The notes under the pieces: model-generated
What the model was told of the DNA's origin: nothing
The model's database searches: none
What the model saw: the letters and a program-made list of their open reading frames with translations, nothing else
Assembly (NCBI GenBank): GCA_031359995.1
Contig: JANMAT010000214.1
Location: 1-11,060 of the forward strand
DNA length: 11,060 bases
Direction of reading: 5' to 3'
From: JANMAT01 sp031359995
GTDB lineage: Bacteria; Actinomycetota; Acidimicrobiia; Acidimicrobiales; Ilumatobacteraceae
Translations under genes and position numbers: made by a program
Shown here: one piece after another, positions 1-5,446 of the stretch
How the letters are laid out: the number at the start of each line of letters is the position of its first letter
How positions within the stretch are numbered: the first letter of the stretch is position 1

Positions 1-674
1 GCGCCGGCCGAGGGCATCACGATCTCGAGCAGGTGGAGCGGGTCGGCCACCACGGGCGAGCTGAGCACGTCGTCGATCGTGATCGGCTGGCCGTGGAAGA
101 AGGCGTCGGGGTTGGCGCAGGCGTTGTCGCGCTGGTGCACCGCGATCTTGGCGAGCTGCTCAGGGGTGCAGCCGTGCTCGTACAGGTAGCGGTTGGCGAT
201 CATGGCGTAGCCGACGTTGGCACCGACGTTGCCGTAGGGGATCTCGAACTCGGCGAACGCCGAGGTGTCACGGCCCAACGACTGGCCGCTCTGCTTGGGC
301 CGATCCGCGCTGCGCTTCTGGCGCCGGGCCGCGGTCACGCAGAGCACGGCGCGGGCCTGCCCGGCATGGATGGCGGCGGCGGCGCGCCACACCATGCCGG
401 CGCCGGTGGCACCGCCCAGGTCGACCGTGGCGGCGTACGAGAGCCGCAGACCCATCGTCTCGCCGATGGTCGACGGCACCAGCATGGGCACGCCGCCCAT
501 GGGGTGGCAGACGAGGCCGTCGATGTCGGCCAGCTGCTGGCCGGCATCGGCGATGGCCGCGGTGCCGATGCGCGCCAGCATGTCGATCGTGGTCTCGCCG
601 TCGGTCCATCGTGTCGGCTTGCGTTCGGCGACCCCCGTCACCGCCGCCCAGCCGCGCACACCTGCTCGCGTCAT
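1..674 (-). CDS. Thiolase-superfamily (SCP2/lipid-transfer-like) protein, N-terminal 224 residues, truncated by window edge
   Basis: The minus-strand frame from ATG at 674 to base 1 is open and reads as a thiolase-fold N-terminal domain. It starts MTRAGVRGWAAVTGVAERKP and has the DGLVCHPMGG region at residues 52-61. At residues 85-104 it has VDLGGATGAGMVWRAAAAI, the turn and helix that carry the nucleophilic Cys in classical thiolases. Here Gly88 occupies that place. Cys-less members of this superfamily include non-thiolytic proteins such as Ltp2, a retro-aldolase that works with a DUF35 (OB-fold) partner in steroid side-chain breakdown. A catalysed C-C cleavage other than thiolysis is therefore possible, but that is inference. 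The start overlaps the kinase stop as ATGA, and GGGGGA lies about 6 nt before it (681-686). The C-terminal catalytic half and any DUF35 partner lie outside the window. Confidence 0.88.
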   Translation of the reverse strand, partial: MTRAGVRGWAAVTGVAERKPTRWTDGETTIDMLARIGTAAIADAGQQLADIDGLVCHPMGGVPMLVPSTIGETMGLRLSYAATVDLGGATGAGMVWRAAAAIHAGQARAVLCVTAARRQKRSADRPKQSGQSLGRDTSAFAEFEIPYGNVGANVGYAMIANRYLYEHGCTPEQLAKIAVHQRDNACANPDAFFHGQPITIDDVLSSPVVADPLHLLEIVMPSAG

Positions 675-1624
675 GTCGGTTCCCCCGGCGCGGACCTTAG
701 CGAGCGCGAGGGTGTCGCTCCCACTGGCGCCGCGGGCCAGGTCGGCGACGCGCCGGTGACCCTGGCCAGGGTGGCGCGGCCGATGGGGGCGTAGGTCGGC
801 TTGTCGTCGAGCCCGATGGCCAGGAGCATGAGACCGAAGAGCGCGGCCCAGCCTTTGCCGCGATGTTCGAGGGCGACGTCGACCCCGCCGTACGCGGCCC
901 GGAAAGCGGGCATCGAGGTGGACGGCAGCAGCATCCAGGCCGCGGCGAGGTCGGTGGCGGGATCACCGGCGCAGATGTCGCCGAAGTCGATGATGCCGAC
1001 GAGCACACCGTCGTCCACCAACAGGTTCGCCGGGTGGAGGTCGCCGTGGAGCCACACCGGCGGCGCGGTCCAAGCCGGGGTGGCGCACGCCTGTTCCCAC
1101 ACGCGCCGCACCGCGACCGCGTCGATCTCATCGGCCAGCTGCACCAGGCGGTCCTCGACCGTGGCGGCCCGCTGTGCCAGTGGCACGCCCCGGTACGGGT
1201 TGTGCGGTGCGTCGGCCGGTGCCGGCCGGTGCAGGGCCCGCAGGAACCCGCCGAGCAGCGCGGCCGACCGGTCGGCGTGGCGGAGCACGGCGCGGTCGCC
1301 GGGCTGGCCGTCGATCCACGGCACGATCGACCACGGCCAGGCGAAGCGGTCGGACGGCCTGCCGACGCGTACCGCCGACGGAACGGGCAGCGGCAGCGAC
1401 GGCGCCAAAGGAGGGAGCCACCGCTGCTCCCGAAGGGCCAGCGTCACGGCGACGGCCCGGCGGGGCAGGCGGACGATCAGGTCGGGGCCGAGCCGCCACA
1501 TGGCGTTGTCCCAGCCCGCGTCCAGGCGTGACAGCGGGAGCGCGGCCAGGTCGGGATGCTGCTCTTCGAGCACCGCCTGCACGAGGGCCGCGTCGATGTC
1601 GACTTCCGCATCGGGTGACACCAT
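671..1624 (-). CDS. APH-fold small-molecule kinase (aminoglycoside phosphotransferase family)
   Basis: 317 residues, near or slightly above the usual length of the family. The kinase signature is complete. The ATP-lobe start LDAGWDNAMWRL is at residues 34-45. The catalytic loop HGDLHPANLL is at 193-202, with Asp195 as catalytic base and Asn200. The metal-binding IIDFGD is at 211-216, with Asp213. A Pro/Ala/Ser-rich tail of about 27 residues follows the domain. The start at 1624 is chosen because GGAAGG lies 8 nt upstream (1633-1638) and family similarity begins there. The frame stays open for a further 206 codons upstream, but that part is Arg/Ser/Pro-rich and unlike any protein. The stop overlaps the thiolase start as ATGA, so translation is probably coupled. 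APH-like kinases in catabolic loci (ACAD10/11, LvaA) phosphorylate hydroxyacyl-CoAs, and that role is more likely here than antibiotic resistance. Substrate unknown. Confidence 0.9.
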   Translation of the reverse strand: MVSPDAEVDIDAALVQAVLEEQHPDLAALPLSRLDAGWDNAMWRLGPDLIVRLPRRAVAVTLALREQRWLPPLAPSLPLPVPSAVRVGRPSDRFAWPWSIVPWIDGQPGDRAVLRHADRSAALLGGFLRALHRPAPADAPHNPYRGVPLAQRAATVEDRLVQLADEIDAVAVRRVWEQACATPAWTAPPVWLHGDLHPANLLVDDGVLVGIIDFGDICAGDPATDLAAAWMLLPSTSMPAFRAAYGGVDVALEHRGKGWAALFGLMLLAIGLDDKPTYAPIGRATLARVTGASPTWPAAPVGATPSRSLRSAPGEPT

Positions 1625-1774
1625 CGGGTCAGCCTTCCAGGTCGCCAGCGCCGGACCGCCCGGGAATTGGCGGGGGCGCTGCGTGTATCTCAGTGGATCC
1701 TGCCGCGTCTGTCTGGTAACGGAGCGCACCAACGGCGAGCGGAGCCCGGTGCGCCAGACCAGCGGAGGATCGCC

Positions 1775-2203
1775 ATGGACCACATCGAGCTCGTCGGAGC
1801 GCGCCCCACCGGGGGCGCACCGGTCGTGTGGTCCGTGCGATGACGGGCCGTGGCGGGCCGCGCGCCGGTCAAGGCGGCCGATCGCGCAGCCGGCCGATGT
1901 CGTGGGCGTTCGCTCCACCGTCGGGCGGGACGAGAAGGTCATGCACCTCGCTGAGACCGGCGCGTGTGATGAGCCGCTCCTCGTCGACCATGCAGGCCCC
2001 GTCGGCGGCCCGGTCGTCACGGCCCGTGTGGACGCCGGCGACGTGGCACGGGTCGACGGCCAATCGGTACGCGCGCCGCCGGGCCGACACGGGTGACGAC
2101 GTCCTCTGGACACCCGCAGCGTGTCGCTGGGCTGGCACAGGTCGAGAAGGCCTCGGCCGAGCCGCACGGCGGCTCGTGGCTGAGCCGGCTGCTCGGCCGC
2201 TGA
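1775..2203 (+). pseudogene. Possible decayed or frameshifted gene of unknown family
   Basis: A strong Shine-Dalgarno GGAGGA (1764-1769) sits 5 nt before ATG 1775. It opens a 22-codon frame (MDHIELVGARPTGGAPVVWS, then VR) that stops at TGA 1841-1843. A one-base shift near 1838 continues as DDGPWRAARR and then the protein-like VGRDEKVMHLAETGACDEPL in another frame, open to the TGA at 2094-2096. The original frame is open again before that and ends at TGA 2201-2203 with VAGLAQVEKASAEPHGGSWL and then SRLLGR, which looks like a natural C-terminus. Two compensating shifts would make one protein of about 140 residues. It could be a pseudogene, an assembly error, or chance: a minus-strand frame across 1869-2138 competes. 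Family not recognised. Confidence 0.3.
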
Positions 2204-2227
2204 GCTGACACGCCCCGTCACCGTCCC

Positions 2228-2259
2228 GGGGTATCGGCCCATACCCGAATGGGTACGGT
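2228..2259 (+). promoter_or_regulatory. Nested GGGTAT/ATACCC palindromes, candidate operator of the CoADR-like gene
   Basis: GGGTAT (2229-2234), a 6-nt spacer, and ATACCC (2241-2246) form one perfect inverted repeat. The same right arm pairs again as TACCC (2242-2246), GAAT, GGGTA (2251-2255). A TACGGT hexamer (2254-2259) could be a -10 element, which would place the palindromes over the promoter. The ATG lies 33 nt beyond TACGGT. Similar A/T-flanked GGG/CCC palindromes are bound by CsoR-family repressors, including the persulfide sensor CstR, whose regulons contain sulfur-handling flavoenzymes. The assignment is inference. The repeats are directly seen. Confidence 0.55.
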
Positions 2260-2292
2260 GCGGGTCACCGAACGATCGTCCGAGGAGACCTG

Positions 2293-3645
2293 ATGACGCG
2301 AGTCGTGGTGATCGGCGGGGATGCTGCCGGCATGTCGGCAGCCGCGCAGGCCAGCCGGGGCGCCGAGAAGGTCGACCTGCTCGTCTTCGAGAAGGGTCGG
2401 TACACGTCGTTCGCGGCGTGCGGTCTGCCGTACTTCGTCGGCGGCGTCGTCACCGATGCGTCCGCCCTCGTGGCCCGCACGCCCGAGCAGCATCGCGCCA
2501 ACGGGATCGACGTCCGAACCGCCCACGAGGTGGTGGCCATCGACACCGACTGTCGCGAGGTCGAGGTCCGCTCGCTCGACGACGACCGCACGTTCCGTGA
2601 GCCGTTCGACCATCTGGTGATCGCCACCGGCGCGTCGCCGATCCGACCGCCGTTCCCGAACATCGAGGCGCACGGCGTGGTCGGCATCCAGACCATCCCC
2701 GACGCGCTCGCCCTCGACGAGATCATCCGCACCAGGAAACCCCGTCGTGCCGTGGTGGTCGGCGGCGGTTACATCGGGCTGGAGATGGTGGAAGCTCTGC
2801 TGCGCCGCGGCCTGACGGTCACCGTGGTGGAGAAGCTCGCCCAGCCGATGACCACGCTCGACCCCGACATGGGCGCACGGGTCGCCGACGGACTGCGCCG
2901 GCTGGGGGTCGACCTCCGGCTGGGCGTCGGGGTCGAGAGCTTCGAAACCGATGCAGAAGGGTGGGTGCGGCGCGTGGTCACCGATGCCGGTGCGGTCGAG
3001 ACCGATGTCGTCGTGCTCGGCCTCGGCGTGCGACCGAACGTGCGCCTGGCCGCCGACGCAGGCATCGCGGTCGGCCCCAGTGGTGCCATCGCGACCGACG
3101 CCCGCATGGGCACCAGCGTGCCCGGCATCTGGGCGGCGGGCGACTGCGTCGAGAGCGTCCACCGCGTGAGCGGGCGGCCGGTGTCGATCGCCTTGGGCAC
3201 CCACGCCAACAAGCAGGGTCGGGTCGTCGGGCTCAACGTCAGCGGCGGCCACGCCCGCTTCCCCGGGGTGATCGGCACCGCGGTCACCAAGGTCGAGGCT
3301 CTCGAGGTGGGCCGCACCGGTCTGAACGAACGTGAGGCCACCGCGGCGGGCTTCGACGCCGTCGCCGACGTCATCGAGGGCACCAGCCGGGCCGGCTACT
3401 ACCCCGACGGCGCACCTCTGGCGGTGAAGGTGGTGGCCGAACGGGGGAGCGGTCGCATGCTCGGCGCCCAGATCGTGGGCGGGACGGAAGCGGCCAAGCG
3501 TGTCGACGCGCTGGCCGTGGCCGTGTGGAACGAGATGACGGTCGACGAGTTCAGTCAGCTCGACCTGGGCTACGCGCCGCCGTTCTCGCCGGTGTGGGAC
3601 CCGACCCTCATCGCGGCACGGCGAACCGGCGAGCGCGCTCGCTGA
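2293..3645 (+). CDS. CoA-disulfide reductase-like FAD-dependent pyridine nucleotide-disulfide oxidoreductase
   Basis: 450 residues, the normal length for single-domain CoA-disulfide reductases (CoADR). The FAD motif VVVIGGDAAGMSAA is at residues 4-17. The single redox Cys43 sits in SFAACGLPYFVGG, the CoADR/NADH oxidase type of active site that forms a mixed disulfide with CoA. IATGASP is at 110-116. The second Rossmann motif VVVGGGYIGLE is at 154-164, followed by Glu180, which suggests NADH preference. The second FAD motif is GIWAAGDC. The C-terminal dimerisation domain has LGYAPPFSPVWDP, with the Tyr that assists catalysis in CoADR. No rhodanese domain follows, unlike persulfide reductases of the Npsr type. 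AGGAG (2283-2287) lies 5 nt before the ATG. The likely role is NADH-driven reduction of CoA disulfide or CoA persulfide in the cytoplasm; which of the two cannot be told from sequence. Confidence 0.9.
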   Translation: MTRVVVIGGDAAGMSAAAQASRGAEKVDLLVFEKGRYTSFAACGLPYFVGGVVTDASALVARTPEQHRANGIDVRTAHEVVAIDTDCREVEVRSLDDDRTFREPFDHLVIATGASPIRPPFPNIEAHGVVGIQTIPDALALDEIIRTRKPRRAVVVGGGYIGLEMVEALLRRGLTVTVVEKLAQPMTTLDPDMGARVADGLRRLGVDLRLGVGVESFETDAEGWVRRVVTDAGAVETDVVVLGLGVRPNVRLAADAGIAVGPSGAIATDARMGTSVPGIWAAGDCVESVHRVSGRPVSIALGTHANKQGRVVGLNVSGGHARFPGVIGTAVTKVEALEVGRTGLNEREATAAGFDAVADVIEGTSRAGYYPDGAPLAVKVVAERGSGRMLGAQIVGGTEAAKRVDALAVAVWNEMTVDEFSQLDLGYAPPFSPVWDPTLIAARRTGERAR

Positions 3646-3646
3646 G

Positions 3647-4837
3647 CTAGGCGACCACACCCTGCTCGCGCAGCCGGGCGATGGCGTCGTCATCGAGTCC
3701 GAGCACGGTGGCGAGCACGTCGTCGGTGTGCTGGGCCAGCAGCGGCGGTGGCCGCATGGGGGCCAGTTCGGTGTCGTCGAACTTGAACGGGGTGCCGAGC
3801 ACGGCCACGGTGTGGTCGCCCTCGGGGATCCGTTGCACCATTTGGCGTTCGGCGACCTCAGGCGACTCGAGGGCCTGGTCGATGGTGCGCACCCCGCCGG
3901 CGGGGAGGTGGGCCATCTCGGCCAGCCACGCCTCGGCCGGGAGCGTCACCAGCACCGCTTCCAGCTCCACCTTCAGCGCGTCGCGGTGGCGGGTGCGGCC
4001 GCTCGGCGTCACGAAGCGCTCGTCTCTCACCAGGTCGGGTCGGCCCAGCACGGCGCAGAGGTCGGCGAAGAGCCGGTCGGTGGCCATGGCGAGGTAGATG
4101 GGTGCGGTCGCGGTGAGGAACAGATCGATGGGCGAGCTCTCCACGTGGCGGTTGCCCGAACGCTCGGGCACGATGCCCGTGGTGAGGTACGCGAGGCCCA
4201 CGTTGCCGAGCGCGCCGATGGCGGTGTCGAGCAGGCACAGGTCGATGAAGTCGCCGCGGCCGTGGCGGGCTCGCCCGAGCAGGGCGGCGCAGATCGCCGA
4301 GGTGGCGTGGGCCCCGGTGAGGGTGTCGATGATCGAGATCGGGTGGCGGGTGGGCCCGCCGCCGATGGGGCCGGTCAGCGCCATCATTCCCGACTCGGCC
4401 TGCAGCACCGGATCGAGACCGGGGCGCGACGCGAACTCGCCCCGCGCGCCGTAGGCCGAGATCGAGACGTAGATGAGCGCCGGGTCGGCGGCGCGCAGCC
4501 GGGCGGGGCCGAGGCCGAGGCGGTCCATCACGCCGGGGCGGAAGTTCTCGATGACGACGTCGGCCTTGACCGCCAGTTGCCGGGCCAGATCCTGCCCACC
4601 GGCGGTGGCCAGGTCGATGGCGATGCTGCGCTTCGAACGGTTGAACGCGAGGAAGGCGGGGCCGCGCCGATCGCCACGCGGCGACCGGGTGCGCATGTCG
4701 TCGCCGTTCACCGGGTGCTCGACCTTGATCACGTCGGCGCCCAGATCGGCGAGGTGCTGGGTGCACAACGGACCGGCGATGATCCTCGAGAAGTCGAGGA
4801 TGCGGACACCCTCGAGCGGCGGTGGGTTCCCCTTCAC
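3647..4837 (-). CDS. CaiB/BaiF family (class III) CoA-transferase
   Basis: 396 residues, standard length for the family. The N-terminal PLEGVRILDFSRIIAGPLCT (residues 7-26) and LGADVIKVEHP (32-42) are typical. NRSKRSIAIDL (66-76) and ADVVIENFRPG (92-102) are CoA-binding Rossmann segments. RPGLDPVLQAESGMMALTG follows, then SIIDTLTGAHA, in which Asp171 matches the catalytic Asp that forms the acyl anhydride with the substrate. The enzyme moves CoA between carboxylic acids, activating an acid without ATP. The acid cannot be named from sequence. The start is GTG at 4837 with only a weak AGG about 11 nt upstream; the conserved N-terminus supports it. It converges on the CoADR-like gene with one base between stop codons. 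The gene is divergent from the RidA gene, with 60 bp between starts. Confidence 0.92.
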   Translation of the reverse strand: MKGNPPPLEGVRILDFSRIIAGPLCTQHLADLGADVIKVEHPVNGDDMRTRSPRGDRRGPAFLAFNRSKRSIAIDLATAGGQDLARQLAVKADVVIENFRPGVMDRLGLGPARLRAADPALIYVSISAYGARGEFASRPGLDPVLQAESGMMALTGPIGGGPTRHPISIIDTLTGAHATSAICAALLGRARHGRGDFIDLCLLDTAIGALGNVGLAYLTTGIVPERSGNRHVESSPIDLFLTATAPIYLAMATDRLFADLCAVLGRPDLVRDERFVTPSGRTRHRDALKVELEAVLVTLPAEAWLAEMAHLPAGGVRTIDQALESPEVAERQMVQRIPEGDHTVAVLGTPFKFDDTELAPMRPPPLLAQHTDDVLATVLGLDDDAIARLREQGVVA

Positions 4838-4897
4838 CGCGCCAACCTAGCGAGGTCCTACGGTGGGGGCGCCCACCCGCTCGACGAGGACGACGCC
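4838..4897. promoter_or_regulatory. 60-bp divergent start region of the CoA-transferase and RidA genes
   Basis: Both start codons face away from this short spacer, so it must hold or adjoin promoters for both unless one is read from further away. It contains TACGGT at 4859-4864, the same -10-like hexamer as before the CoADR-like gene, and GAGGA (4886-4890), 7 nt before the RidA ATG. On the minus strand TAGGTT (4844-4849) is close to the CoA-transferase GTG. No good -35 match was found. Confidence 0.35.
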
Positions 4898-5299
4898 ATG
4901 ACCGACATCACCCGCATCCAGCCCCACGGCCTGTTCGCCAGCCCGACCTACTCGCACGTCGTCAACGCCCGCGGCGGCGGCACGGTGTACATCTCCGGTC
5001 AGGTCGCCGCCGGACCTGACGGCGCGGTGGTCGGCGTGGGGGACGTGGGCGCGCAGACCGCGCAGGTCATGCGCAACCTCGAGATCGCCCTGCAGGCCGC
5101 CGGCGCCACGTTCGCCGATGTCGTGAAGATCGTGACGTACGTGGTGGGCTACCAGCCCGAGCAACGCGCCGCCATCGCCGCCGCTCGAGCGCCGTACTTC
5201 CCTGCCGGCGAGCCGCCGGCCAGCACCCTGGTGGGCGTGAGCGCCCTGGCCGCACCCGACTGGCTCGTCGAGATCGAAGCCGTCGCCGTCATCGACTGA
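4898..5299 (+). CDS. RidA/YjgF family protein, subgroup without the catalytic arginine
   Basis: 133 residues, the usual length of this trimeric chorismate-mutase-like fold. YISGQVA (31-37), TAQVMRNLEIALQAAGA (54-70) and VVKIVTYV (75-82) are family landmarks. The C-terminal part reads PPASTLVGVSALAAPDWLVE and then IEAVAV. In true RidA the motif is PARS-x-V, and its Arg (Arg105 in E. coli) holds the carboxylate of 2-aminoacrylate. Here Ser109 stands in that position, so the protein probably does not hydrolyse enamines or imines as RidA does. It fits the Rid subgroups of unknown reaction often found next to catabolic genes. GAGGA (4886-4890) sets the ATG. It is divergent from the CoA-transferase and followed by a strong hairpin. 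Confidence 0.88.
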   Translation: MTDITRIQPHGLFASPTYSHVVNARGGGTVYISGQVAAGPDGAVVGVGDVGAQTAQVMRNLEIALQAAGATFADVVKIVTYVVGYQPEQRAAIAAARAPYFPAGEPPASTLVGVSALAAPDWLVEIEAVAVID

Positions 5300-5327
5300 T
5301 CTGCCTTCGACCCGTCGTCGAACGACA

Positions 5328-5351
5328 AGAGCCCGCCGGCGGGCGGGCTCT
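5328..5351. terminator. GC-rich hairpin between the convergent RidA and monooxygenase genes
   Basis: AGAGCCCGCC (5328-5337) pairs perfectly with GGCGGGCTCT (5342-5351) around a GGCG loop, giving a 10-bp stem 28 nt after the RidA stop. No T-tract follows on either strand, as is common for terminator-like hairpins in high-GC actinobacteria. Placed between two convergent genes, it may act on both strands. Confidence 0.7.
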
Positions 5352-5376
5352 CGTGCGGTCGGATGTGGGTCCCCGA

Positions 5377-5410
5377 GCCACGTGGCGCCGGACGGTCGAC
5401 GCCACGTGGC
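5377..5410. repeat. Paired CACGTG-core palindromes forming an 11-bp-arm inverted repeat
   Basis: GCCACGTGGC occurs at 5377-5386 and 5401-5410. Each copy is a complete 10-bp palindrome, with centres 24 bp apart. Together they form an inverted repeat with 11-bp arms (5377-5387 and 5400-5410) and a 12-nt loop. On the minus strand this lies just after the monooxygenase stop (5447), so it may be its terminator. Two palindromes of equal sequence could also be a protein-binding pair. Only the repeats themselves are certain. Confidence 0.55.
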
Positions 5411-5446
5411 CGGTTCACCGGGACCGGTGATGCAGGGCGCGGACCG

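Larger units (their letters stand above)
1625..2292. other. Gap between kinase and CoADR-like genes; no intact recognisable gene
   Basis: This stretch of about 670 bases separates divergently transcribed genes. It holds the kinase ribosome binding site (1633-1638), a plus-strand reading of unclear status (1775-2203), and the palindromes before the CoADR-like gene (2228-2255). A minus-strand GTG-started frame at 1869-2138 (89 codons) is also gene-like in base composition: by hand count, over codons covering most of it, third positions are about 88% GC and second positions about 53%. I do not recognise it. Because the complementary plus frame over the same bases is nearly as gene-like, composition alone does not settle the coding strand. 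I saw no transposase, RNA gene or clear terminator. Confidence 0.6.

Noticed and set aside
671..1624. Antibiotic-resistance gene
   Set aside because: The APH fold alone does not show aminoglycoside activity. The coupling to a thiolase-like gene and the lack of mobile elements point to metabolism.
1625..2242. 206-codon in-frame extension upstream of the kinase
   Set aside because: Composition is Arg/Ser/Pro/Thr-rich without family similarity, and a good ribosome binding site plus the family's natural N-terminus place the start at 1624.
2218..3693. 491-codon minus-strand frame opposite the CoADR-like gene
   Set aside because: An antisense shadow rich in Asp/Gly/His/Arg; the plus strand has the FAD, NAD and Cys motifs and a proper ribosome binding site.
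3728..5299. 523-codon plus-strand frame across the CoA-transferase
   Set aside because: Most of it is the antisense shadow of the CoA-transferase. Only its end, from 4898, is the real RidA-family gene.
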